Assembly: GCA_902792005.1 (NCBI GenBank)
Contig: CADAXW010000033.1
Span: 1-38,188 of the forward strand
Origin: an uncultured Lachnospiraceae bacterium
GTDB lineage: Bacteria; Bacillota; Clostridia; Lachnospirales; Lachnospiraceae
Length of the DNA stretch: 38,188 nucleotides
Direction of reading: 5' to 3'
This document shows, piece by piece, positions 1 through 8,319 of this stretch (the first letter of the stretch is position 1; each line of letters begins with the position of its first letter). The translations under genes were made by a program, and so were the position numbers. A model generated the notes under the pieces. That model did not search any database. It saw only the letters and a list, made by a program, of their open reading frames with translations, and was not told the origin of the DNA.

Positions 1-897
1 CTGGAAGAGGAAGAGGAAGAGAAGAAGAAACCCATCACGGACAACATCGCAGTGATCATTCTGACCGGTCTCTTCGTAATCGGCGTTATCGCAGCCATCG
101 TATATCTGCTTCCCTTTGATGACGCGGTTCGAAAACTCTTTATCATTTTCACCGCCATCTTTGTTATCATCACCATGCTGGATGGTTTCCGTGCGAAGGG
201 ATTCTTTGAGGATGATGATGTGGTCGTCCCCACGGAGGATGACTTTAATAAGGTTCTGGAAGAACTGGAAGAGGAAAACGAGAAGCAGGAAGAAGCGGAA
301 TTTGATATGACCTTTGCCAAGGAATACTCGGCAAAGAAGGATCAGCTGAAGGAGGAAGAGGCAGCTCTGCTCGAGCGGAAGAACCGCAGAGACAAGCTGA
401 AAAAAGAGTTTAATCTGGTATTTAAAAAGAAGAGTGAACTGGAGGAAGAGGGCAGAGCGATCCGCCTTGCCATCGGAACGATCGAGAACCAGTCAAAGAG
501 ATTTCAGGAGAAGGCGGCAAAGACCTTTGTGCCGTATATATCCGAGTATGTCGCACCTCTGACAGGTGGACGGTTTGATGAGATCAGTTTTGATCCTGCT
601 GAAGGACTCGTGGTGAATGGTGCAGGTGGAAGTTTTGCGGTGGATGTACTGCCGGAGGAGCTTGCATGCCGGGTATACCTGGCAGTGCGCCTGAGTATCG
701 CAAACCGGCTGATGAATGAGCAGCTGCCGCTTGTGATCGATGATGTAGTCCGTTTTACAGGAGAGGTGGATGCAAGTGCTTTCCTGGATGTGCTTGCGGA
801 GATGAAACAGGAACAGATAGTTCTTTTGACATCGGATTCATATTTGAAGCGCGCACTGGATGCCAGAAGTATGGCATACAACAGCGTGGCTTTGTAG
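1..897 (+). CDS. Membrane-associated SMC/YhaN-like ATPase, C-terminal part (5' end outside window)
   Basis: The reading frame is open from base 1, so this is the 3' part of a longer gene; a GTG at 52 is only an internal codon. The visible part starts with an acidic/lysine stretch, then two hydrophobic segments (about residues 18-38 and 44-60 of the fragment). A long charged coiled coil follows, then a C-terminal ATPase lobe. That lobe has the pattern of RecF/SMC/YhaN C-termini: an ABC-signature-like region (LPEELACRVYLAVRLSIA), a Walker B strand (LPLVIDDV, Asp-Asp rather than Asp-Glu) and a final switch strand (QEQIVLLTSDSYL). YhaN-type proteins usually work with a nuclease in DNA repair, but that partner would lie outside the window. 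The family is inferred from this lobe; the membrane helices inside the coiled coil are a feature of many clostridial versions. A terminator-like hairpin follows the stop. Confidence 0.7.
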   Translation: MEEEEEEKKKPITDNIAVIILTGLFVIGVIAAIVYLLPFDDAVRKLFIIFTAIFVIITMLDGFRAKGFFEDDDVVVPTEDDFNKVLEELEEENEKQEEAEFDMTFAKEYSAKKDQLKEEEAALLERKNRRDKLKKEFNLVFKKKSELEEEGRAIRLAIGTIENQSKRFQEKAAKTFVPYISEYVAPLTGGRFDEISFDPAEGLVVNGAGGSFAVDVLPEELACRVYLAVRLSIANRLMNEQLPLVIDDVVRFTGEVDASAFLDVLAEMKQEQIVLLTSDSYLKRALDARSMAYNSVAL

Positions 898-903
898 GAG
901 AAG

Positions 904-936
904 AAAGCACCCCCGCCGGTTGACGGGGGCGCTTTG
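904..936 (+). terminator. Intrinsic terminator after the YhaN-like gene
   Basis: A 9-bp GC-rich stem (907-915 with 924-932, one A/C mismatch) encloses an 8-base loop and is followed by a short T run. It separates the ATPase gene from the amidohydrolase gene. Confidence 0.6.
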
Positions 937-958
937 TACGTACAAGAGGAGTCAGGTT

Positions 959-1945
959 ATGGAGCTAAAGCATGATCTTTCGGGGATCCTCCCTTCTTCG
1001 GAGGAAATGGACCGTCAGCTGGAGGAGCAGAAGATGCGGAGAGAGGTTGCATTTCAAAGGCTGAAGGATCGTTCCGATTCGATCCGGGTTGTGGATTTTC
1101 ATGTGCATACATTTCCGGAGAAGATCGCGAAGGCAGCTCTGAAACAGTTGTCGGAGGACAGCTGCACGACCCCGTTTACGGATGGTACGGTGGATCAGCT
1201 GACGGCGTCCATGCAGGAGGCCGGCATAGATCTCTCCATCGTCCTGCCGGTGATCACCAACCCGGCGAAGGTGGCGCATATCAACCTGGCTGCGGCCCGG
1301 CAGAATGAAACCGTGGATCAGACGGGGATCCTTTCCTTTGCAGGGATACATCCTGCAGCGGAGAATTACCGGATCCTGCTTCGTGCGGCCCGTGAGATGG
1401 GTTTTCAGGGGATTAAGCTTCATCCGGATTATTACAGGATCCGCTTTGATGATATCCGGACCAAGCGGATCATTGCACTTGCCAGTGAGCTGGATATGAT
1501 CGTTGTTACCCATGCGGGTACGGACATCGGTCTGTATCCTCCGGTCTACTGTCCGGTGGACAGTATCGTAAATGTGCTGGATGACGTTCGTCCCACAAAG
1601 CTGGTTGCAGCACATATGGGAGGATGGAATAACTGGGATGAGGTCCTGACCAAGCTGGCGGGACGGAAGGTCTGGGTGGATACGGCCTTCTCCATCGGAG
1701 ATATCCACTGGAAGTCTCCGGAGCAGAAAAAATACAATTTCCATCAGCTGTCAGATGAGGAATTCGTACAGCTGGTCCATGCCCTTGGGGTGGAACGGGT
1801 TCTGTTTGCAACCGATTCTCCATGGGCAGAGCAAAAAGATTATGTAAACCGTGTTTCCGCCATGCCGTTTACGGAGGAGGAGAAAAGGTTTATATTTGCA
1901 GACAATGCAAAGCGACTGCTGGGGCTGATCCCCGAAGAGGGATGA
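959..1945 (+). CDS. Amidohydrolase-2 family TIM-barrel metal-dependent hydrolase
   Basis: This 328-aa protein carries the metal-site pattern of the amidohydrolase superfamily (PF04909-like). It has a DFHVH motif (H48, H50), GIKLHPDYY (H155), VVTHAG (H185), AAHMGG (H219) and a late Asp in FATDSPW (D286). These fit a divalent-metal TIM-barrel hydrolase or decarboxylase of the ACMSD-like group. The first 40 residues are a charged helical leader before the barrel. The ATG at 959 is chosen because AGAGGAG lies 8 bases upstream; a longer in-frame start at 860 would sit inside the preceding gene and across the terminator. The sufC gene begins 81 bp downstream on the same strand, so the two may be co-transcribed. 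The substrate cannot be read from sequence. Confidence 0.8.
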   Translation: MELKHDLSGILPSSEEMDRQLEEQKMRREVAFQRLKDRSDSIRVVDFHVHTFPEKIAKAALKQLSEDSCTTPFTDGTVDQLTASMQEAGIDLSIVLPVITNPAKVAHINLAAARQNETVDQTGILSFAGIHPAAENYRILLRAAREMGFQGIKLHPDYYRIRFDDIRTKRIIALASELDMIVVTHAGTDIGLYPPVYCPVDSIVNVLDDVRPTKLVAAHMGGWNNWDEVLTKLAGRKVWVDTAFSIGDIHWKSPEQKKYNFHQLSDEEFVQLVHALGVERVLFATDSPWAEQKDYVNRVSAMPFTEEEKRFIFADNAKRLLGLIPEEG

Positions 1946-1990
1946 GGAGCCATGCAGGCATGAGAGTGCCGAAGACAGTCAGATAAATGC

Positions 1991-2010
1991 GTTCCGGAGC
2001 ATGCCGGAAC
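1991..2010 (+). repeat. Inverted repeat in the sufC leader
   Basis: A perfect 7-bp inverted repeat (GTTCCGG at 1991-1997, CCGGAAC at 2004-2010, 6-base loop) lies just upstream of the sufC ribosome site (AGGAGG at 2014-2019). It could be an operator or an mRNA hairpin; there is no T run, so it is not an obvious terminator. Confidence 0.4.
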
Positions 2011-2026
2011 ATCAGGAGGTTTTATT

Positions 2027-2776
2027 ATGTCAAAGCTGTTAGAGATACAGGGCTTACATGTAAATGTAGGCGAAAAGGAGATCCTGCATGGTGTGGATCT
2101 TTCAGTCGGAGCCGGGGAGACCCACGTGATCATGGGACCCAACGGTGCCGGAAAATCAACTCTGGGACATGCGCTTATGGGAAATCCCAACTACGAGATC
2201 ACAGAGGGAACCATTCGTTTTAATGACAGGGATCTGACGGAGGAATCCGCGACAGACCGTGCAAAGGCAGGTATGTTCCTGTCCTTCCAGAACCCGATAG
2301 AGGTACCGGGCATTTCTCTGTCCAACTTCATCCGGAACGCACTGGATCAGCGCACCGGAAAGCGGGTCCGTCTCTGGGACTTCAGAAAGAATCTGGAAAA
2401 GCAGATGCAGCTTCTGGGAATGGATAAGTCCTATGCGGATCGTGATCTGAATGTGGGCTTCTCCGGCGGCGAGAAGAAGAAGGCAGAGATCCTTCAGATG
2501 CTGATGCTGAATCCGGCTCTTGCCATTCTGGATGAAACCGACTCCGGTCTGGATGTGGATGCAGTGCGTATCGTGTCCGAGGGCGTGAAGGAGTTCCAGA
2601 AGAATACCGACGGTGCTCTGGTGATCATCACTCACAGCACACGGATCCTGGATTCTCTGAAGGTGGATCATACCCACATTTTAGTGGATGGAAGGATTGT
2701 GAAGACAGGAGACGGAAGTCTGGTAGAGGAGATCAACCGGGGCGGCTTCGAGCGCTTCGTCGGCGGAAACGCCTAG
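2027..2776 (+). CDS. sufC: Fe-S cluster assembly ATPase SufC
   Basis: SufC is the ABC-type ATPase that drives conformational change of the SufB-SufD scaffold during Fe-S cluster assembly in the cytoplasm. The 249-aa length is standard. Visible motifs are Walker A GPNGAGKST (37-45), a Q-loop in LSFQNP (about 85-90), the signature SGGEKKK (146-152), Walker B LAILDE (165-170) with the SufC-typical DETDSGLD, and switch His203. AGGAGG at 2014-2019 supports the ATG at 2027. It heads the run sufC-sufB-sufD-sufS-sufU, each gene separated by 19-62 bp on one strand, which is clearly an operon. Confidence 0.96.
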   Translation: MSKLLEIQGLHVNVGEKEILHGVDLSVGAGETHVIMGPNGAGKSTLGHALMGNPNYEITEGTIRFNDRDLTEESATDRAKAGMFLSFQNPIEVPGISLSNFIRNALDQRTGKRVRLWDFRKNLEKQMQLLGMDKSYADRDLNVGFSGGEKKKAEILQMLMLNPALAILDETDSGLDVDAVRIVSEGVKEFQKNTDGALVIITHSTRILDSLKVDHTHILVDGRIVKTGDGSLVEEINRGGFERFVGGNA

Positions 2777-2814
2777 AGGCTTCCACTTGATCCCTCAGAT
2801 AGAAAGGATTAGAC

Positions 2815-4230
2815 ATGAGCAGTGAGAAGACATACGTGGAGGACGTGGATCGTAATCTCTACGACTTCCGATATGGATATAATGAAGAAGATTACTACCA
2901 GGTGGATGCAGGACTGACTCCGGAGATCGTTGAGCAGATCTCCACGGAGAAGAACGATCCTGAATGGATGCGGAAGTTCCGCCTGGAGTCACTGAAGACT
3001 TATCAAAAGATCAGGATCCCGGACTGGGGTCCCTCCATCGACGGTCTGGAGATGGATAATATCATCACTTACATCAAACCGAAGGGAAAGATGAGCGCTG
3101 ACTGGGAGGATGTGCCGGAGGAGATCAAGGATACCTTCGAACGTCTGGGAATTCCCAAGGCGGAGCGGGAATCTTTGGCCGGTGTCGGTGCGCAGTATGA
3201 CTCGGAGCTGGTTTATCACAATGTCCGGGAAGAGGTTGCTGCCATGGGTGTTGTATATACGGATCTGGAGTCCGCCATGCACGGCCCCTATGCGGAAATG
3301 ATCGAAAAGCATTTCATGAAGCTGGTACCCCCTTCGGATCATAAGTTTGCGGCGCTTCACGGCGCAGTATGGTCCGGCGGATCCTTTGTCTATGTTCCTC
3401 CGGGTGTTACGGTGGAGATACCGCTGCAGTCTTACTTCCGGTTAAATGCGCCGGGAGCAGGCCAGTTTGAGCACACTCTGATCATTGTGGATGAGGGGGC
3501 GAATCTGCATTTCATCGAAGGCTGTTCGGCGCCCAAATATAATATAGCTAACCTGCATGCAGGCTGCGTTGAGTTGTTTGTCGGAAAGAATGCAAAGCTC
3601 CGGTACTCGACCATCGAGAACTGGTCCAAGAATATGTATAACCTGAATACCAAGCGTGCCATCGTTGAAGAGGGCGGCGTTATGGAGTGGGTATCCGGTT
3701 CCTTCGGATCTCACGTGTCCTACCTGTACCCCATGACCATCCTTAAGGGAGACCGTTCCAGGATGGAATACACCGGCATTACATTTGCGGGAGAGGGACA
3801 GAATCTGGATACGGGTATGAAGGTGGTTCACACCGGGAAGAATACGACCTCCGCGGTGAATGCAAAGTCCATCTCCAAGTCCGGCGGTATCAGTACCTTC
3901 CGGAGTGCGGTGGTTGTGAATAAGGACGCCACCGGCGCGAAGTCGGCAGTGGATTGTTCTTCTCTTATGCTGGATGATCAGTCCCAGTCGGATACCATCC
4001 CGGCTATGGATGTGCGCACCAAGGATGCACAGATCGGACACGAGGCGAAGATCGGAAAGATCAGTGATGACGCAGTGTTCTATCTTATGTCCCGCGGTAT
4101 CTCCGAGGAGGATGCAAGAGCCATGATCGTCAGCGGCTTTGCGGACAATGTGTCCAAGGAGCTTCCGCTGGAGTATGCGGTGGAAATGAATAATCTGATC
4201 CGTCTGGAAATGAAGGGCAGCATAGGATAA
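2815..4230 (+). CDS. sufB: Fe-S cluster assembly scaffold SufB
   Basis: The 471-aa protein matches full-length SufB, the beta-helix scaffold subunit of the SufBCD complex on which clusters are assembled. Family features are clear: the N-terminal region with RFRLESLKTYQ-type wording, the central beta-helix (for example FAALHGAVWSGGSFVYVPPGV), an EGCSAPKY segment and NLHAGCVELFV with the conserved Cys. The C-terminal part has KSISKSGG, DCSSLMLDDQSQSDTIP and EDARAMIVSGFADNV. AGAAAGGA lies just upstream of the ATG at 2815, and sufC ends 38 bp before. It comes second in the operon, immediately before sufD, the order usual in Clostridia; in Bacillus sufB comes last. It is intact, with nothing odd seen. 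Confidence 0.96.
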   Translation: MSSEKTYVEDVDRNLYDFRYGYNEEDYYQVDAGLTPEIVEQISTEKNDPEWMRKFRLESLKTYQKIRIPDWGPSIDGLEMDNIITYIKPKGKMSADWEDVPEEIKDTFERLGIPKAERESLAGVGAQYDSELVYHNVREEVAAMGVVYTDLESAMHGPYAEMIEKHFMKLVPPSDHKFAALHGAVWSGGSFVYVPPGVTVEIPLQSYFRLNAPGAGQFEHTLIIVDEGANLHFIEGCSAPKYNIANLHAGCVELFVGKNAKLRYSTIENWSKNMYNLNTKRAIVEEGGVMEWVSGSFGSHVSYLYPMTILKGDRSRMEYTGITFAGEGQNLDTGMKVVHTGKNTTSAVNAKSISKSGGISTFRSAVVVNKDATGAKSAVDCSSLMLDDQSQSDTIPAMDVRTKDAQIGHEAKIGKISDDAVFYLMSRGISEEDARAMIVSGFADNVSKELPLEYAVEMNNLIRLEMKGSIG

Positions 4231-4265
4231 AGCGTCCGCCGAGGGCGCAACAGAAAGGAAATGAA

Positions 4266-5366
4266 ATGGAGAATATGAAGATCCGTGTCAACCCGCTTCC
4301 GGCCCCGACCTGGCGCTGGCTGCGGATCAATGACACTGAGATACAGCTTCCTGACGAGGTGACGGAATCTCTGGTGGAGACCAGTGTTCCGGAGGTGAAG
4401 ACCGGCACCTTTGATGAAAGAGAATTTGAGATTCTGCAAAATGTAGAGACCGGTATGGGCGGCGCATTTAAAGAGTTTACTTCAGCCGCTCCGGTGGATC
4501 CCTTCCTCTTCAAGATCGCTGAGGGAGAGAAGGCAAAGGAACCCCTTTCCTTCCGGATCTATCTGACCGGAACAGAAAGTACCGTGAACCGATTCTATTT
4601 CTCTGCACCGGAGAATAGTGAATATACAGTGGTTATGTATCTGACTGCCGAGGAAGCAGCAGGGGAGGCCGCCGGGCTCTCTGCCACGCTGGATGCCCGT
4701 TTCTTTGTGGGACAGGGCGCGAAGCTCAGACTGGTCCAGGTTTTTGACCAGCCGGAGCAGATGTCAGCGTATTCGGATGTGGGAGCGCATGTGGAAAAAG
4801 CAGGAAGCTTTGAAGTCCTGCAGATCGCTCTGAAGGGCGCGAATACGTTTCTCGGGATCGCAGCAGATCTCGCAGGGACGGAGGCCCATCTGGGGATCGA
4901 GACCGCATATCAGGCGGAAGCCGGGCAGCATGTGGACCTGAACTATGTGGCACGCCATCGTGGGAAAAAGACAACTACGGATATGGAGGTGAAGGGCGTG
5001 CTCTGGGAGGGTGCATCCAAGAGCTGCCGTGCCACCGTCGACTTCATTCGCGGATGTAAGGGGTCTAAGGGTGTTGAACGGGAGGATGTGCTCCTCCTGG
5101 GCGAAAATGTGGTCAATAAGACCATCCCTCTGATCCTTTGTCAGGAAGAAGATGTTGAGGGTGAGCATGGTGCGACTATCGGAGACATGTCAGACGAGAT
5201 CCTGTGGTATTTCCGCTCCAGGGGAATCGATGACGAAACCGCTTATCAGCTGATGGCCCGCGGAAGACTGCTGGGCAGCATTCGGAAGATCCCGGAGGAT
5301 GATCTCCGCAGAGAACTTCTGGAACGTCTGCAGGAGTCGGAGGCGGACACCGCGGAAGAAGCATAG
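4266..5366 (+). CDS. sufD: Fe-S cluster assembly protein SufD
   Basis: SufD is the paralogue of SufB that completes the SufBCD scaffold. The 366-aa protein is shorter and more diverged than SufB but keeps the C-terminal family signature: GCKGSKGVEREDVLLLGENVVN-like wording, LCQEEDVEGEHGATIGDMSDEILWYFRSRGI and the tail motif ARGRLLGSI. The N-terminal half is a variable helical/beta region (about 1-110). AGAAAGGA (4251-4258) precedes the ATG at 4266; an overlapping out-of-frame ATG at 4261 is not used. It lies 35 bp after sufB and 19 bp before sufS, so it is co-translated with the operon. Confidence 0.93.
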   Translation: MENMKIRVNPLPAPTWRWLRINDTEIQLPDEVTESLVETSVPEVKTGTFDEREFEILQNVETGMGGAFKEFTSAAPVDPFLFKIAEGEKAKEPLSFRIYLTGTESTVNRFYFSAPENSEYTVVMYLTAEEAAGEAAGLSATLDARFFVGQGAKLRLVQVFDQPEQMSAYSDVGAHVEKAGSFEVLQIALKGANTFLGIAADLAGTEAHLGIETAYQAEAGQHVDLNYVARHRGKKTTTDMEVKGVLWEGASKSCRATVDFIRGCKGSKGVEREDVLLLGENVVNKTIPLILCQEEDVEGEHGATIGDMSDEILWYFRSRGIDDETAYQLMARGRLLGSIRKIPEDDLRRELLERLQESEADTAEEA

Positions 5367-5385
5367 GACAGAAAGGGTTTTTCTC

Positions 5386-6609
5386 ATGAATCAGAAGGTG
5401 GAGGAGATCCGCCGGGACTTTCCCTTTTTCGGGAAAACGGACCTGGCGTATCTGGACAATTCAGCAACCTCACAGCGCCCAAGGGCAGTGATCGAGGCTG
5501 TCGATACATTTTATTATCACAGGAATGCGAATCCCTTCCGGGGACTGTATGATCTGTCAGTCGAAGCAACCGAGGCATACGAGGCTGCAAGAGAGCGGGT
5601 GGCAGGGTTTATCCATGCACGGACGGCCCGGGAGATCGTGTTCACCAGGAATGCATCGGAAAGCCTGAATCTCGCAGCCTTCAGCCTGGGAGAACTGCTT
5701 CTGCATCCGGGAGACGAGATCGTATGCAGTGTTGTGGAACACCACAGCAATCTGCTCCCGTGGCAGCATGCAGCGAAGCGGGCAGGGGCAAAGGTTGTGT
5801 ACCTTACACCGGAATCAGATGGATCCTTTCATGTGGAAAAACTGAAGGAACTGCTTACAGAGAAGACACGGATCGTGACACTGACAGCCATGTCAAATGT
5901 ATTCGGTCAAACCTCGGACGTGAAGTCCCTGGCCGCTGCAGCCCATGAGGTGGGGGCTATATTCGTAGCAGACGGCGCACAGAGCGTACCTCACGGACGG
6001 ACCGACGTACAGGAACTGGATGTGGATCTTCTTGCATTTTCAGGACACAAAATGCTGTCCCCCATGGGGATCGGTGTTTTGTACGGAAAAGAAGCTCTGC
6101 TGGACAGGATGCCGCCGTTTATGACCGGCGGCGAGATGATCGAGACCGTATCTCTGGAACAGGTCACCTATGCGGAACTGCCGCACAAGTTCGAGGCGGG
6201 GACAGTCAATGCAGGAGGTGCCGTAGGCCTTGCCGCAGCCATAGATTACATCGAATCCATCGGGATCGACTGGATCGTGGAGCGGGAGGCGGCGCTTTCC
6301 AGACTTGCCTTCGAGCGCATACGTGAGATACCGCATATTCAGCTTCTGGGCGCAGACACGCCGGAGGGACATCATGGTATTTTTACCTTCAGGGTAGACG
6401 GAGTACATCCCCATGATGTGGCAGCGATCCTTGCAGATCAGAATCTTGCAGTCAGGGCAGGACATCACTGTGCCGAGCCCCTGCATCAGTATCTGGGGAT
6501 CCCGTCAACCACCCGGGCCAGCCTCATGTTTTACAACACAGAGGAAGAAGTGGAGCGTCTGGCAGAGGGTATCGCGAATATCCGGCCTATGATGGGCATG
6601 CGGGACTGA
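5386..6609 (+). CDS. sufS: Cysteine desulfurase SufS
   Basis: SufS is the PLP-dependent class-V aminotransferase-fold enzyme that takes sulfur from L-cysteine and passes it as a persulfide to SufU. The 407-aa length fits. Seen: YLDNSATSQRP near the N-terminus, VVEHHSNLLPW (cofactor His stacking region), VADGAQS, the PLP lysine K222 in FSGHKMLSP, and the catalytic Cys362 in RAGHHCAEP. The ATG at 5386 is preceded by AGAAAGG; an upstream in-frame ATG at 5299 would overlap sufD by 68 bases and add a basic non-homologous leader, so it is rejected. Its position between sufD and sufU is the standard Firmicutes arrangement. Confidence 0.95.
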   Translation: MNQKVEEIRRDFPFFGKTDLAYLDNSATSQRPRAVIEAVDTFYYHRNANPFRGLYDLSVEATEAYEAARERVAGFIHARTAREIVFTRNASESLNLAAFSLGELLLHPGDEIVCSVVEHHSNLLPWQHAAKRAGAKVVYLTPESDGSFHVEKLKELLTEKTRIVTLTAMSNVFGQTSDVKSLAAAAHEVGAIFVADGAQSVPHGRTDVQELDVDLLAFSGHKMLSPMGIGVLYGKEALLDRMPPFMTGGEMIETVSLEQVTYAELPHKFEAGTVNAGGAVGLAAAIDYIESIGIDWIVEREAALSRLAFERIREIPHIQLLGADTPEGHHGIFTFRVDGVHPHDVAAILADQNLAVRAGHHCAEPLHQYLGIPSTTRASLMFYNTEEEVERLAEGIANIRPMMGMRD

Positions 6610-6610
6610 C

Positions 6611-6634
6611 CGCCGGAGCCATGGAGATCCGGCG
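6611..6634 (+). repeat. Intercistronic hairpin between sufS and sufU
   Basis: A perfect 7-bp inverted repeat (6611-6617 with 6628-6634, 10-base loop) lies in the 62-bp gap between sufS and sufU. It has no T run. It may be an RNA processing or stability hairpin; the function is inferred only. Confidence 0.35.
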
Positions 6635-6671
6635 TGGACGCACCGGAAAATGAGAAAAGAAAGGGAACGCT

Positions 6672-7127
6672 ATGCAGAACCGTACATTTTATAATGAAAT
6701 ATTAACCGAACACAATCTTCATCCGACACATAAGCATCCGCTGATCCAACCCTCAGCATCCCTGCGGGGCGTGAATCCCTCCTGTGGAGACGATATCACG
6801 CTGCAGCTTAAGATGGCGGACGACGGATCCATCGAGGACGGAGCATTTGTGGGAGACGGCTGCGCGATCTCACAGGCCAGTGCTGATATGATGCTGGACC
6901 TTGTTATCGGACGGACACCAGAGGAGGCTCTCGCCTTAAAAGATACGTTCATGAAAATGATCAAAGAGAAGGTGTCAGAGGAAGAATTGGAATTATTAGA
7001 GGAGGCGTCAGCCCTTCAGGACATATCACATATGCCTGCCAGGGTAAAATGTGCCGTTTTGGGATGGCGAACCCTCGAACAGATCCTTGAAAAGGGAGAC
7101 GGAGAAGTAACGACGGAAAACGAGTAG
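6672..7127 (+). CDS. sufU: SufU, zinc-dependent sulfur-transfer partner of SufS
   Basis: SufU is an IscU-fold protein that in Firmicutes holds zinc and accepts sulfur from SufS. The 151-aa sequence shows the expected metal ligands: C38 and D40 in NPSCGDD, C64 in GDGCAIS and C127 in VKCAVLGW. It also has the SufU-specific insertion (about 80-115) that distinguishes it from IscU. The start at 6672 follows AAAGGGAACGCT, a GGGA-type ribosome site. It is the last gene of the Suf operon. No clear terminator follows; the 90 bp to the next gene contain only a weak 5-bp hairpin near 7171-7183. Confidence 0.94.
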   Translation: MQNRTFYNEILTEHNLHPTHKHPLIQPSASLRGVNPSCGDDITLQLKMADDGSIEDGAFVGDGCAISQASADMMLDLVIGRTPEEALALKDTFMKMIKEKVSEEELELLEEASALQDISHMPARVKCAVLGWRTLEQILEKGDGEVTTENE

Positions 7128-7220
7128 TTGCTTCTGCCGGAAGAGGAATTTGATTTATGCAAGTGATTCGGCCGGTCTGACCGGATCGCTTCTGCGACTA
7201 TATTTTGAGAGGTGGTTAAA

Positions 7221-8291
7221 ATGTTTAATAAAATTAAAATCGGTTTGGGGGCACTCTGCCTTTCCGGATCGCTTCTTTTTGGTGCGCCGTTAAATGTTGA
7301 TGCATGCAGCGAGATTCAGATCAACGCAACGAATTTTCCGGATGCGTCCTTCCGGAAAACCGTGTCAGAGGAAGCTGACAGCAATAAGGACGGAAAGCTG
7401 AGCCGGGATGAGCAGCTGGCACTAAAACAGCTCTATTTAAATCCCAATGTGACTTCACTGAAGGGAACGGAATACTTTACGAATCTGGAGACGCTTTTTG
7501 CACGCCACAGTAAGATCACAACCGTGGATGTCAGAAAAAATAAGAAGCTGACTTATCTGGATGTGAAAGGGTGCGAGAAGCTGACGAGCATTACTCTGGG
7601 CTGTCAGAAGAATCTGGAGAATCTGCAATGTGATAACTGCAGTCTGACGTCTCTGGATGTGACCGGATGTCCGGAGCTGAACACTCTTTTCTGCTACGCG
7701 AATCAGATAAAGAGTCTGGATCTGTCCAGAAACAAGAAGCTGTCGATCCTTCGCTGTATGGGAAATCAGATGGACAGCCTTTCCCTGAGAAACAACAAGG
7801 AGCTGACGATGCTCTGGTGTGACGATAACAATATCAAGACGCTGGATCTGGGTAGTGCTCCGGCGCTGCTTAAGACATTTGCCTCCGGTAAGAAGGTGGA
7901 GGGAGGAAAATATACTACCTATCAGTTTGACGGTACAAATAACCTGATGATGGATAAGAATGTCACGGTTACCGCGAACAGAAATACCTGGTTCCATGTG
8001 GGAAGCAAATGGTATTACTTCGGAACAGACGGCTCAGAAGCGAAGGGCTGGAAGCAGGTGGACGGCAAGTGGTACTACTTCAAGAAGGACGGCCTGATGG
8101 CAACCAGAGAGTGGATCGGTGGCTACTGGCTGGAAAAGGACGGATCCTGGGACGGTAAGAAGGCGGCATCCTGGAAGAAGACAGCCAAGGGATGGATGTA
8201 TAAAACAGCTGCAGGCAAGTGCATTAAGAATTCAAAGGCAACCATTGATGGAAAGAAATACTCCTTTGACAAAAAGGGGTACATGAAGTAA
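7221..8291 (+). CDS. Secreted leucine-rich-repeat protein with cell-wall-binding repeats
   Basis: This 356-aa protein has a signal peptide (Lys-rich start, hydrophobic GLGALCLSGSLLFGA, cleavage likely near residue 28). A perfect EF-hand-type calcium loop follows (D53-S-N-K-D-G-K-L-S-R-D-E64). Then come about six leucine-rich repeats of roughly 21 residues (about 75-215, LxxLxCxxNxLxxLDLSxN style), and last a C-terminal array of aromatic/glycine cell-wall-binding repeats (WYYF...DG...GW, about 255-350). The layout is typical of surface proteins of Lachnospiraceae that attach non-covalently to the wall. The ATG at 7221 is preferred over a GTG at 7212 because the GAGAGGTGG ribosome site covers the GTG. 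Ligand and role are unknown. Confidence 0.85.
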   Translation: MFNKIKIGLGALCLSGSLLFGAPLNVDACSEIQINATNFPDASFRKTVSEEADSNKDGKLSRDEQLALKQLYLNPNVTSLKGTEYFTNLETLFARHSKITTVDVRKNKKLTYLDVKGCEKLTSITLGCQKNLENLQCDNCSLTSLDVTGCPELNTLFCYANQIKSLDLSRNKKLSILRCMGNQMDSLSLRNNKELTMLWCDDNNIKTLDLGSAPALLKTFASGKKVEGGKYTTYQFDGTNNLMMDKNVTVTANRNTWFHVGSKWYYFGTDGSEAKGWKQVDGKWYYFKKDGLMATREWIGGYWLEKDGSWDGKKAASWKKTAKGWMYKTAAGKCIKNSKATIDGKKYSFDKKGYMK

Positions 8292-8319
8292 CAGCATAGT
8301 AAGATGACAGGAGAGTAAC

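Noticed and set aside
860-958. Longer start for the amidohydrolase
   Set aside because: It would overlap the preceding gene and cross the terminator; the ATG at 959 has AGAGGAG.
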